A program made the translations under genes and the position numbers. The notes below the pieces were generated by a model. That model made no database searches. It saw only the letters and a program-made list of their open reading frames with translations, and was not told where the DNA came from. DNA of 64,000 nucleotides, taken from NCBI GenBank assembly GCA_963920575.1, contig OY986966.1, positions 24,643,717 through 24,707,716 of the forward strand, written 5' to 3'. Positions 12,301 to 24,000 of the stretch are shown here, one piece after another. Position 1 is the stretch's first letter. Each line of letters begins with the position of its first letter. The stretch comes from Narthecium ossifragum (lineage: Eukaryota > Streptophyta > Magnoliopsida > Dioscoreales > Nartheciaceae).

Positions 12301-12658
12301 TTGAAAAGCAATGTTGGGAATAAAGAATGTTTTCTACAAATTTTCTGAATTTTTTTTCTGATTTTTTCTGATTTTTTTATGAATTTTTTAAGTATTTAAA
12401 ATATAACATAAATAATTTAAAAAATATAAAAAAAACCGGGCCGGGTGCTTAGGCCCGGCCCTAAACCCGCCCCCGGCCCGGTCCAGAACCGGGCAGGGCT
12501 TAAAGAGGGCCCAGGTCGGGTGGCAGTGCTACCAACCCGGACCCGGCCCCGCCCGGGCCCGTTAGGCTAAAGGGCAGGGCCGGGCATGTGGTAAAGCCCG
12601 GCCCGGGCCCGGGCCCGGAAACCCGGGCCGGGCCGGGCGGGCTTTTTGTCCACCCTTA
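9309..12658 (+). mobile_element. hAT transposon, 3,350 bp, TSD AATATATT
   Basis: The terminal inverted repeats are TCGGGGTGGACAAAAGGCCC at the left and TAAGGGTGGACAAAAAGCCC (complement) at the right. Both ends are flanked by the perfect 8-bp TSD AATATATT (9301-9308 and 12659-12666). Subterminal regions of about 130-200 bp on both sides are dense in GGCCCGG/CCGGGCC. The interior encodes a BED-finger hAT transposase in the orientation given. Structurally it is complete, but the transposase is broken, so it could move only with help from another copy. Confidence 0.9.
10046..12138 (+). pseudogene. hAT transposase (BED finger, hATC), inactivated
   Basis: The frame starts at ATG 10046. The order is a Pro/Ala/Thr-rich leader, a BED zinc finger (CSIC ... 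KHLIRHIEGH), an RNase H-like catalytic region (SLTSDIWTS, then YFMLNDAI) and a C-terminal hAT dimerisation domain (STVASESAFSLSGRVLDD ... ALICLKDWW). It would nick and join element ends in the nucleus. Damage seen: TAG at 10214-10216 where the family has Trp, a 1-bp deletion at about 10303 inside the BED finger, TGA at 10606-10608, and TGA at 11872-11874 in a GW(W)K context. All three nonsense codons can be explained by C-to-T change on one strand or the other. The closest family is the RICESLEEPER/ZBED type of plant hAT. The length, about 690 codons, is normal. Confidence 0.88.
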
Positions 12659-12750
12659 AATATATTATATAGTCATTTGGAGTGTGAGATAAATAACTGA
12701 ACTCATCTGACCCTGTATGTTTCTAAATTCTAATGACAACGTTAGGAAAT

Positions 12751-15028
12751 TGTCGCGCCCCGACCCGCGTAGGCCCAACCGGGCCGGGCGACGCGAACCG
12801 GAACCTAACCTACTGCGGAAATTTTGGCGATGTTTCCCTCTAATCGTAATGGTTACCCTAATGATCACAACCACCCTGTGTTATACAACAATTATAAAGC
12901 TCAACACACAAAGCTGGAATATAGTACAAATCCTCAAACAGGGAATGTTATACAAAATCGCTCCTGTAGGAGACTATCTAACCAAAGATGTACACAGACA
13001 GATCACAGCTCCTCAAGCTCCGCCAGACGCCGCCACGTCACTGAACACCTGCCCGGTAGGGGCTACCGAAGAAGAGCTAGCGCCAGCACCTGCAAAAACG
13101 CAGCCCGGGTAGGAGTGAGCACTGAGCTCAGCAGGGACACTACACTACGACACTCACAAGGAAGGGAACACAACAATGTCGCCCCGAGCTAAGCCTAGGT
13201 GTATCACAGGGGTCCCATAACCCCACCGAATACCCCTGAGTGTCCCAGTCGTGGTCTTCCAGCGGACTGGTCACACACTGGGTCACACTCAGTCAGACAG
13301 GAAACGACACTGCCAACTCACGACAGGATCCTGGGCACTGTCGGCGGGTAGCACCGCTGGGTAGTCACACCTGCCACCCAAGAGTTCTAGAAGGATTGGG
13401 TACCGGCTACACCAGGACTTGGCTCGAGGCCGACACGACCTCTAAACCTCAAACACAAATGTATTCAAGTCCAACTAACCCTATCATCGAAAAGACTGAA
13501 TACTACAAATCGAGTCCTGGACCAAGCTACCCGCACGGTCCTAAGAGATAGATCCGGGCTACCCGGAAGCCCCGGATCGGCAACGCCCTAAACAGATGCA
13601 ACTAGTGCACAACACAATGCATGCTATGAACATGCGCAGAAATAGATACAAGTAAGCATGCAACAGGATGTGATGATATATCAAAGAAGGTCTGGGCACG
13701 GCACCCTGCCGGCCCGGGTGGTGAACAGGTAAAGTAAGGTCTAAGGAACTGCTGCAGTGGTACCACCACCAGCTGCCAGCAGTTCACCACAACACCTGCA
13801 CCGGGAAGCAGCCCCGCAACCAACAGCTTACAGATATAGCAGATAAGGCCCTCGGCGCACGCCGGCATGCAAGGCTATGGAAAGCTGTAGGGCTACCCGC
13901 CCGTTTATTCTAAACATCCCGGGAGTCATCACTCTCCCGGTTCACCACTGCCCTATTATAGGGCTAACATGCTTAATCGTATATACAAGGTATAAAGCGA
14001 TAAGTAAAACCGGCATACCAAACCCCTTGGGCAAAAGCCATGAAAAACCCTCTCTGCTACTAAAGGATCGATCCTCACCAAGGGAAGGATCGATCATTTA
14101 TGTAACAGTGAGCTTCCCTCGCTGTCGAGGCAAGGAAGATCGATCTTTCTTGAGACAGAGGGCACCCTTCGCGTCGCACCAATAATGATCGATCCTTCCT
14201 CCCAGAAAGATCGATTTTCTTCGCGACGAAGGGTAACCATGCCACCCAAGAACCAGGATCGATCTTTTCCAAACAAAAGATCGATCCTTCATCGTGCGGG
14301 GCATGACCAACCAGAAGGATCGATCCTTCCTCAAGAAGGATCAATCCCGATGGGTTCTTCGGCGTGCTTCCGGCGAGGAATACCGCCGGAAGACACATCC
14401 AAATACGACGAAACTTTGGGATCTGGTAGATCTAGATCACACGAGTCCAAAACCGGTAAAATCACTGAAAACCAACAGCTATATAAACAGATCTAAGCAA
14501 AAGAAGACAAAACAAACCGGAAAACTCAAAACCCCGAAGAGAGATATCGGTAGGATCCCTACCGGAGCAAGAGCAGCTTAGATCCAAGCAGCTAGGCCTT
14601 GGATCGTCCTCAGAAGCCTTCAAAAATCGCGAGATCTGAGCTCAAATCGCCGGATTTCAAAAGGGATTCAAGGAAGAAAGTCTCGTCTGCTTTATAGGCA
14701 AACGAACCGACTTATGAAGGATCGATCCTTCCCCAAGGGAGGATCGATCTCTCCATGACGATCACACTTGACTTTCTGGCACAAGAGGATCGATCTCTTA
14801 GCTAGAGAGATCGATCCTTTTTGTGTTGAAAGCTAAACTTAGGCAAGAATTCAAGCCTAAGTCCGGATCTTTCGATCCCGGGTTCCACTAACCATTCTAA
14901 GCAAACATTACCACAAACATGGTCAGTGTGTACAAGCGCGAGTGTGGAACTAGCCGACAAGGTGCAATTTACCAAATTGCCCTTGCGGTCCACAGCGAGC
15001 CACAGGAGGAGAGGGACGGGTCCTCACA
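12751..15028 (+). mobile_element. Solo LTR, 2,278 bp, TSD GAAAT
   Basis: It starts TGTCGCGCCCCGACCC and ends GGGTCCTCACA, with the identical 5-bp repeat GAAAT on both sides (12746-12750 and 15029-15033). This is the signature of LTR-LTR recombination that removed the interior. A likely TATA box, TATATAAA, lies at about 14480. Seven exact GATCGATC palindromes lie within 420 bp upstream of it and four more follow at 14716-14815. No coding frame is credible. It is an inverted relative of 1-1779. Confidence 0.88.
14060..14345. repeat. Cluster of GATCGATC palindromes upstream of LTR TATA box
   Basis: Seven exact GATCGATC sites, several extended to AAGGATCGATCCTT, plus two one-mismatch sites are packed in about 280 bp just upstream of the putative TATA box at 14480. 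The same cluster occurs in the inverted LTR at about 200-530. Regularly repeated palindromes in a U3 region suggest binding sites for a dimeric factor; that role is inferred. Confidence 0.6.
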
Positions 15029-15229
15029 GAAATATTCTCATAATTTCAGTGATTGATATGGGATTGTCAAGATTTGTTTGTGAGAGACTAAGGTGCTGTT
15101 TGGTTGGGATGAATCTCGGATGCACCCTCCACGGCTGATCCTATATTTGGTTCATCATGTATTAACTTATTATGCATGCACCGTGTGATGCATTTTTTAG
15201 ACCAAATAGTGCATCACATGACCGTTTCA

Positions 15230-15712
15230 TTCGATGCACCCTCCGCAATCAATGCGTGGATCGACTGTGAAGTTTGAAAGCTGCATTTTGAGCTAGACGG
15301 CTGAAGCAACGATTGATGCATGAATCGACCCTGGATGCATCATTTCCTCACAGAGGCTGACGGTCAATGCTTCGGTGGATGCGTTGATCGACCATAAAGT
15401 TTGGAAGCTGCATTTTGAATTAGACAACTGAAGCGACGGTCCATACATGGATCAACCCCCCTGGATGGATCATTTCCTCATAGAGGCTGACAATCGATGA
15501 GACGTTGGATGCGTGAGATCGATCGTGAAGTTTGAAAGTTGCATTTTAAGATAGACGGCTGAAGCAATGGTCAATGCATGGATCGAACATGGATGCATCA
15601 TTTCTTCACAAAAGACTGACGGTGGATGCGTGAATTGACCGTGAAGTTTGAAGGCTGCATTTTGAGCCAGACGACTGAAGCGACGGTCGATGCATGGATC
15701 CACCGCCAGCAT
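15230..15712. repeat. Four tandem copies of a 116-131 bp unit
   Basis: The block GTGAAGTTTGAAAGCTGCAT and its variants recur with the GCATTTT core at 15283, 15410, 15541 and 15657. Each unit holds a GCTGACGGTC-type and a GATGCATGGATCGA-type motif. The copies differ by about 10-20 percent, so the array is not recent. Confidence 0.7.
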
Positions 15713-15949
15713 ACGCAACCAAACAAGTGATATGGATTAGGGATGAGTATTTAGTATTCGATACAAAACTGAAATACTGAAATTTATTCGGTATAAAAAA
15801 ACATGAACCAAACCGAACTGAATTTTTTATGTACAATATTTCTAAAACCGAACCAAATTTTTTATGTATAATATTTCTAAAACCGAACCGAATTACCCTG
15901 AAAACCGAACCAAACCGAACCAAAATTGACTAGGCTGTGATATATCATA

Positions 15950-17444
15950 CTAGTGGGAACCCATGCACTTGGCACGGGTGGGCACGATTCTCTCTCTCAC
16001 ACTCCCTCAACTCCTTCATATTAATAAGACTAATCTATTTAATGTAAATATCTCACTAAAATATCTCACTAATCTAGTGAGAACCGTGGCCCTTGCCCAG
16101 CTTGATAGGCTTTTGAGTTGTTCTAGCCCTTGATGAGCAAAGTTTTACATAAACACTACTACTCATCCATTACATGTATAAACAAACATTTAAGTCACCA
16201 TCAACTTCAACTTTCTTCATGGCCAAGAAAACACGTATACATCATGCATGGGACTATGGGAGTCATTCCATGCTCCTAGAAGAACGCCCAAGATCCGGCT
16301 ACTGTATGTTCAAAGCTTGTAGCATCATAATAAGCAAGCATGGACTAATAAAAAAGATAAAATATATATGGAGAGGATATGCAGCAAGCAGGTAGATACT
16401 TTACCTTCATTGCTTGTCACAGATAGCACCTCGTATACGTATTCTAGCACATCTATTCCTGACCAACCCACGCGAGAAAACAAAAAAGGAATCCAAAGAA
16501 ATGGTAAACAAAAAAGAGCAACTTTTAACACATCAATGCCAAAAAATTGTCTAAACTCCTCCTTGAATGACGGCCGGGCGAAGACCTTCGATGGAATCTG
16601 ACGAAATTAGCAATATCCCGAGATCCATGGGAGATGAAATTGCTTCCTCTCCAGCTCTCCTCGTCGGATTCGAAAGAATTAGCACTAGTGATTATAGTTA
16701 GGGTTCTTCTATAGCAGCCAAAATTTGCCGAATTGATCCTTGAGAAGCACAAAGATTCGTCCATTGTCATGGAAATAGCAAGAATTTCGATGAGATGGAG
16801 GAGCTCGTCCGTGATTTCGGATGGGGGTTCGGAGTTGTCGACAACAACGACGATGACAACAATCGGGTGGCTCGTCTGGAGCACGACGCCACCATGGGAG
16901 ACGAAATCTGGGGCAACGCGAGCTCCTTCGAAGCTTTTCGCATGACTTCTAGGGCATATTCCTGAGGACCAAATGCTCAATTGGTTTTCAGAGGAGACAA
17001 GGAGAGAGAGGAGGGAGGATAGAGAGAGAGAGATAGAAAGAGGCCGTTGTTCTTGACGTGGAGAAGGAGGCCGAAGATGGAGAAGGGGAGGAGAGAGCTC
17101 TTGCTGCGATAACCGCACACCCCCCTGGACCGTGATGGAGTAGGAGGTCTTCTAGATCCGATGATTGGTGTGACGGTGACGCTGATCTTGGGCGCGATGA
17201 TGGGGATATGCGTGGTGTACATGGATCCGATGACATTGGGGATTCCAGGAATGGAGAAGTTGGAGTTGATGGAGAACCCCACGTCCCACCATCCGAACCC
17301 CACGTCCCACGTAAATAATTGCACGCGTAACTGTTTTCATTACTAAGGGACATAAGCCATGTGGGCCTCCAGGTAGGACTTCACGTAGGACAATAGGTGA
17401 CAGTAGGACAGTTTAGTAATTGTCACATGATCTTATAAGATAGA
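15950..17444 (-). mobile_element. Non-autonomous Helitron, about 1.5 kb
   Basis: Read on the minus strand the 3' end is a hairpin (stem CCCGTGC / GCATGGG, loop CAAGT, at 15978-15960) followed by TTCCCACTAG ending at 15950. The next base is T, as expected for insertion between A and T. A plausible 5' end TCTATCTTATAAG starts at 17444 with A before it. No Rep/helicase is encoded. The interior (about 16370-17340) is gene-like in base composition and may be captured host sequence, but I recognise no domain. The 3' end is convincing; the 5' end is a best guess. Confidence 0.55.
16795..16965 (+). CDS. Small open frame inside the Helitron, unknown
   Basis: A 56-codon frame starts at ATG 16795 and reads MEELVRDFGWGFGVVDNN, then an acidic Asn/Asp run, ending with TGA at 16963-16965. 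The same frame is open upstream to a TGA at 16741. I do not recognise it. It could be an exon of a host gene picked up by the Helitron, or chance. Confidence 0.15.
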   Translation: MEELVRDFGWGFGVVDNNDDDNNRVARLEHDATMGDEIWGNASSFEAFRMTSRAYS

Positions 17445-17974
17445 TATATAAAGGATACAATATCTTACATTCTTATCAAAAGTATTTCGGTATTTATCGA
17501 ATTTGAAAATAAAAAACTGAATACCCGATTGAATACCGAATTTTGAAGATATAAAAAATCGAATCGAACCGAATATATCGAAAAATCGAACCTAATTTTT
17601 TTCCCGGCTGGATTCTATGATTTCGGTTCAGTTTTGTTCATATCTGATCTGAATGGCTGATAAATGGATCCATGATCTTTTTGCAACAACGATTCGACGA
17701 CCAAACATACCCTAGTATACAATTAAGCAAGATTTGAGAATTTAATATGCTAAAAGCCTTTCCATTTATTAATTAGTATATAGAAGGACGTCTATTACCA
17801 AAGACCAGACATACCAATGGAAAGTCGTAGAACTCTAGACTCCCTCGAGTTTTGTCCTTATTCTGTATTAGTCCGATACAAAGAGGGGAAAAAAGAAAAA
17901 AATCTCGTCCGCATGACGCGCCCCAATTGGTTGATCTTGGATATACACAGGATTCCCCTGCACCACAAATCTTA

Positions 17975-18034
17975 ATGGTTGCGCTTCTCGGATTCCTGGC
18001 GCCACTCGAAAGACAGTATCTTTCTCCAATCTAG
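17975..18034 (+). promoter_or_regulatory. Possible upstream ORF before the five-exon gene
   Basis: An ATG at 17975 opens a 19-residue frame closing with TAG at 18032-18034, 66 bp before the main start at 18100. If it is in the transcript leader it could lower translation of the main frame. The transcript start is not known, so this is tentative. Confidence 0.3.
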
Positions 18035-18099
18035 TCGACCTCTCCAAAGCTGGGTCTGTAGGGTTATCTCCAAGAGAGAGGATAGCGGAGCCATCTCTG

Positions 18100-21000
18100 A
18101 TGGCCTCCGTCGCCTTCTCCTCCGGAGTTTTCCATCCGGACCAGACCATCTCCAGGCCTCCCAAGGTGATGTTTTCTTGTGGTTGAGATTTGTGATGTTA
18201 GTGTTCTATTGGGGAGGTTTCCTGTTGCGGGGTTCGTGAAGTTTTTGATCATTGGAGGGTTTGTTATTAGGTTTTCAAGATGATTGACCAGCTGCCATTG
18301 ATTGTAATTGTTGAATATTTACTCAATTAAACTATTTGAATGCGAATTTTATATGCTTAGGTTTGAGTCGATGATACCTAATTACCTATGTCTGGTGCCA
18401 CTCATCGGATTGTCAAAATTGATGTCAAAAGTTAATCTTGCATCCCAATTTTATATGTTTAGGTTAGAGTTGATGATACCTATGTCTGGTACCACTCATC
18501 GGATTGTGAAAATTGATCTCAAAAGTTAATCTTGGATCCATCCTTGTTGACATGGAATTTACTACTTGATTATGCAGGATTTTCAACCCCTGGTGCCGAT
18601 TCTCGATAGACGGCATGACTTACTGAAATCTGGGAATCTACAGTTGAGTACACTGCAAACTAGGGAACCATGGCAACCTATGAGCTTATCCTCAGATTTG
18701 AACCTTTTGGCTGTGCCAGGTTCAATAAGTGGAAAATCGTTGATAGTCGACGTGCAAGGTTGGGATCTTTGTAACTGTTCGTTCATCCAATGTTTTTGCA
18801 TGTACTTGTCGTACTGCTTTAAGCAATTCTCGACACGAGCATATTGCAGAAGGAACTATCTTCATTTTTCTTTTGATCTAATGGGAAAAGATAACGTACT
18901 TTTTTAGTCTACTTGTCATTCATTGCATCAATTTAATATGGATTTCATAAAGCTAACCAGATGGGATGATGATACTGACCCTTGTACAAACTAATTTCTG
19001 GGAACTTGAAATTAATTAGACCATACCCATAGACCTGGTCGCTCATGTATTCATTCTCTACATTCTGGGAAATTGAAATCGTTTGGACCTAACATAGACC
19101 TTGTTGCTCATATACTATTGAGACGGTGGTGCATTTAAGGGTCAGAGGCGATCAATCAAGTACTCAAATTCGACAGGCATTATATAGAACAAATGTTTAA
19201 ATTCATAAAGAAGGCATCTTTTGTCTGTGACATTTAGTTGTTGCTCTTTGCTCATGCAAATTTTATAAGAATAACGAAATCGAATTTTCCCTGTAATTGA
19301 AAAATCCTTATAAACCCTTTAATGTACTTGCTTCAATGTAGACAAATTTCTGAAAATAACCACAGAATTGCTTAGCATAATCTCTCTTCTTCAACCAGTT
19401 ATTGTTGTTGTTGTGTAGAACATTTGTCGGGCACCTTATCAGATCAAAAGTTGCATGTGTCTGACTAGCCTGCAGGTGTAGATCAATGTGGCATGGTTTC
19501 TATTGTTAAATTGCAATGTCTATGCCACTTCTCATCTCACTTACAAGGTCATGACCTTTCAGCTTTGAATGTAGAATCTGGAACTTAAAGTGTAGTTTAG
19601 GGCTATTTTGCATCAATCTTAATTGTTGGTAATTTAATATGAAGAACTATTTTTTCAATTTCTTGGCCCGTGCTAAAGTTTCCTTTTTTTTCTGAAGAAG
19701 CGAGTAGATGTATTGTCTGGGAAACTTCTTTATTCCTGCATTACCCTTCCAAGCTACGGTGTCTAATTTCACTTTACCAACCCTCATTGTGGTTTTATGG
19801 GGAGACCTATAGTATTTAGATTCTTATGCACCTGTTATTGCACGTATCTTTGTGGTTTTGTTATTGTGACATCATCTTCTTCTCAAGTTTGATATTCTTG
19901 GCTTGGAAACAGATGGTGGCCTTGACTCAGTGCTGTTCAGCTTTGGGATTGCAGAACAATTCGCAAGATATGAGAAGATCTTGCAGTTTCTTATGTCTGG
20001 ATCAAGCATAGTAGAAGGAGGCGGTCTGAATAATTCTTTACTTTCTGACCTTATGGGTCTTCGAACCTTGGCTATTGGCATGCACCCGCAACAAAATGTC
20101 ATATTGGATGATGATTTTCCTCGTTATGAAATCGGAGTGAATGAGTCACACAATTTTCTACAACCGCAAGGGCATCACTACTGCCCTGAGCCTTTCATGA
20201 ACCTTGACGGGAACTTATCTCATGTCCCATTGTCGAAACAACACGATAACAACCAAGTCTTCATCATGAGTGATGTGGCTAAGATGAAAGATCTACTTTC
20301 AATTGTTTCAGAGTATTACTTGCCAAAGAATTCTAAAAGCAGTAAGCTACCAATGGTAGTTCCATACTTCAGATGGTATGGACTTTTGAAGCATCATCTA
20401 CTGTTCTAGTAGTCTAAATTGTGTGCAGGTCTATTATTCTTTAAGTTATTGTTCAATGGATTTTATGCACTTATGGTCTTAGCTTTGCTTATATTGTTGT
20501 TTGCTGTTACATATTGTACTGAGTATGTTTGGGTAGCAAGCCTGCTTTTTTTAATCAACATCTGGTTCTAGTACCAAAAATATCACACTCACTTTAGTAA
20601 ACTGTGCACATTTTCCATTGGTTTTGTTCAATCATATTCTGTAAGTATGATAACTAATGGAACTTATCTATTGAAAAGTCTTTAGTAGTTTCATAGACTC
20701 TTTTTTCTATTAAACGTGGTTTCACTTAGAAGATATGCAAGGAAGTTCAAGGTGGTTATTTTTTCAGATTTTTGATAGTATAGGACCTCTGAAAAGTTGG
20801 AAGTGATGATTCTCCTACATTAGTTTCTTAGTCAGTTAAATTGACATTCAATATTTGCTAGGTCCGAAACTTAAACTCATATTCAACTGGCTTTTGTGGT
20901 TGGATGTGTCAAAGTTTTAGCTTTAGAGTCTAGTTAAGGATTACTTCTAGTAGATAGAGGCATGTTGTACCTATTCAGGTTGAAATTTAAGCTAGCTTGT

Positions 21001-24000
21001 GCTAAGGTCCCATATGATATACGTGCCCTGTCCTTGATGCATACAGTTGAAGAAAGTTGTATGCACCAGCTTGATCGATAACATCTTAGTTTCACCATTT
21101 AAGGATGAGCAAAGAAAGACTAGAGTATCATCTAATAATAATATTAAAGGTTTTTATTCAGCAGAGCTATTACATCATTTTGTTGATGGTCAAGTTTTTT
21201 GTCGTTGGTCAAGTTCATCCATTTTGATGTGAGCTTAAATTATTGCCACGTCTGACATGGTAGTATTTTCTTCTTACAATGGGACAAGTACCCTGTTTGT
21301 GAATCTATAGTGCTACAAAACAAGTTGTCCTCATTGAGTAAACTCCGTTAGATAAAATCAAAAGTTGATTGTCTAATTTCGTAATCGATGTTACCTACAG
21401 ATAGTCTACTACCCTATCTTCAGAACTATTAGGTTCTTTATATATTTATGAGGCACAAATTTTTCTCATTAGGGATGATATCCAACTAGAAGGATGATTG
21501 CGCTGCTTTCATGTGTTTGGTTCTTGTTAATATTATCATGTTCAAGTATATTTCCATCTAGACATTATTGCTTCTAGTTTATTTGGGTTATTGAAAACCC
21601 CTATATTCCAAATAGAGCTCTACTAGTTGCCTTTGGCACAGAGATCCAAATGAAGAGCACCTGCTTTTTGTATTTGTTGATGGATGTTTGTTAATGAAGC
21701 ATGCACCATCCTGACCATACTTTAGTAATCTATTAAATTCATGTTTGTGTCAGCATATGGTGGGGAACGAAGTGTCCAGTTTTAACTTTTAAGTGGAGTC
21801 TTATAGGCTTAAACAACCCAGATTTTTGTAATAGATTACAAGGGAAGAAACAATAATTTTAATCATGGATTTCCATACCGGCCAGTACAGTGTGTACCGG
21901 CCGGTTTTTACCGGACCGGTGGCTAACCGGTCCGGTTTTCCCCCCCGGATCGGATTTGGGGGGGATCGGATGTGTACCGGCCAGTTTGTATCCAAATCGG
22001 CCGGTACATGCCGGTTTGTATCCAAACCGGCCGGTACAAACCGGCCTGTACCGGTTTGAGGAAGAGAGATGGAGAGGGGGAAGCAGAGAAAAAATAAGGA
22101 AGGAGACAAAATAGGTTATTTATATCCATAACCTAATCCGGGTCGGGTCTAAAGACAAAATAGGCCGGATTCACTAAAACAAATCCTAAGATCCATTTTT
22201 GTTCCGGGGGCGCTGCCCCTGGACCCCGTGACCTGACCGGGCAGGTCGATCCCCGCCGGGGCGCTGCCCCGGACCCCGTTCACTCTGCGTAGTGTGTCAT
22301 AGTCGAGTCGGCGACAGAATCCAAGACATCCAATGCACAACAGTATTGTATTATACTACTTTGACAACTTGTCACTCTGCTTTCATATAAGAAATGATAT
22401 TTGACCAATTGGAGATGTTGAATACTAGTGAATATCAACTTTAATTGTTAATTACGTTAGTTAGCTTCAATGTATTTCAAATCAAATAAGAAACGAACCA
22501 AAACACCCTAGAACATGCCAAATAAGCCTTTCATGACCGGTTTGCCGGCGTACCGGCCGGAGACCGGAACGGCGCGTACCACCGGTATGGAAATCCTTGA
22601 TTTTAATTACTGTCATGAGATCGAAGCAAAGTTGCTATTTTAGGAATTTTTGAGTATCTTCTTTGATATCTAGCAGTTTAAAGCCTTCATGAGACCTAGA
22701 AGGTGTAAGCAGCACAGGTTCTTTTAATTGCTGCAGCGTCATATTGTGGACGACTAGACTGCACTAAACTTTAAGATGCCCGTTGTGTCAATCCAATGCC
22801 ATAGCAGTTTTCCTATTTCCTCATGTGGCTCCAAAATTGTTTTGAAAAGATGCATGTAGATAGGTGCTTCATATTATCCAGGTCTCCATAGTGCACAGAG
22901 CGAGAGGTCTCTGCTCTTATGACTTCTATAGGAGCACTGGAGTGCAACTAATTGTCACCATGTTCATGTCAAATGAATGGAGTCTAAGTCCTCGGCTTTG
23001 GTTGTGAAGTCCAGGCAGACCTAAAATTTTGTGAACTAGCCCGTCCTGGACTAGCCAACTGGATAAATGGTGATCTGTCCCACACCTGCATTTGTACTAT
23101 TACTAGGCATTGCAAGGAGATTTATGAGTTTGACTTGCTGCTTTTTTTTAATCCTAGACAACAGCCCACCCATTGCCTAAACCAAGGTTTCTCTCATGCA
23201 GCTTATCTTGTCATGTGTATATATGTTGTTTTCTACTCTATCTTGCTTGCTGTTGCCAATTAGGCTTCCACTTCTAGAGGCTGCATGTACTGTTCCCTCA
23301 CCCCCACTTCCCCCCTGAATGCCATCTTCCCAATTGTTGTGGGAGAACTGTAGGATATGGTTGCTCTACAAAATCTTGTGGAAAGATCTGTAGTAACATA
23401 ATTGGACAATATAATGAATTTGATTTTCTCCAGTCCTCTTTAACGATGCCGGGCTGTGTATTTGTTTTATCAGAATCTTCATGAGAATTGCACGTTAAGT
23501 CCTATTAGCTTATTTATTGCTATCAAGGGCACTGGCCCTATATGCATCTTCTAAAGTTCCTTTCCAGTTTAGATTAGCATATTATTTTGTCAAATAAGTA
23601 CTGTTGATACAGTCTTGCTAGGCTACTTTTGGCAGAAGTAGTCTCATATTTACGAAGTCGATATTTACAACCATCGAAATATGCCATTGAAATTATGTCC
23701 ATTCAGCCAAAAGCCTTGTCATCAATGTATACCCTGATTACTAGTCTACAATTGTTATTTGTGCTTGACTACCAATTTGTAAGTAGGCTGATGTGGAATT
23801 TTCTTTTCAATAGGACGAGCAAGGGTAAACGTGCCAAATGCCAAGGATCTTCTTCAAAGTTGCAAAATGATGTGATTGCTCCTGGAGAAAGGTATAATAA
23901 CATTGCATTGGTTAAGTTCCATGTGGATTGACTTTTGGTATCAGCACATATGATTGTTATGGCTTATGTGCATTTTCCTTGTAAAATAGTAAATTTTATT

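Larger units (their letters stand above)
15092..17712. mobile_element. PIF/Harbinger-like TIR element carrying nested insertions
   Basis: The left end GGTGCTGTTTGGTTGGGATG follows TAA, and the right end, read as complement GGGTATGTTTGGTCG, precedes TAG. The left 150 bp (TGATGCATTTTTTAGACCAAA and neighbours) closely resembles, in inverted orientation, the right end of the element at 38823-42032, which supports a shared family. Inside are a tandem repeat (15230-15712), AACCGAACC-rich sequence and a Helitron. The two TIRs match only partly and the TSD is imperfect, so the right boundary is uncertain. Confidence 0.45.

Noticed and set aside
16525..17118. 197-codon minus-strand frame in the Helitron
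   Set aside because: It runs through a CT-rich low-complexity tract and shows no recognisable domain; an alternative plus-strand frame is as plausible.
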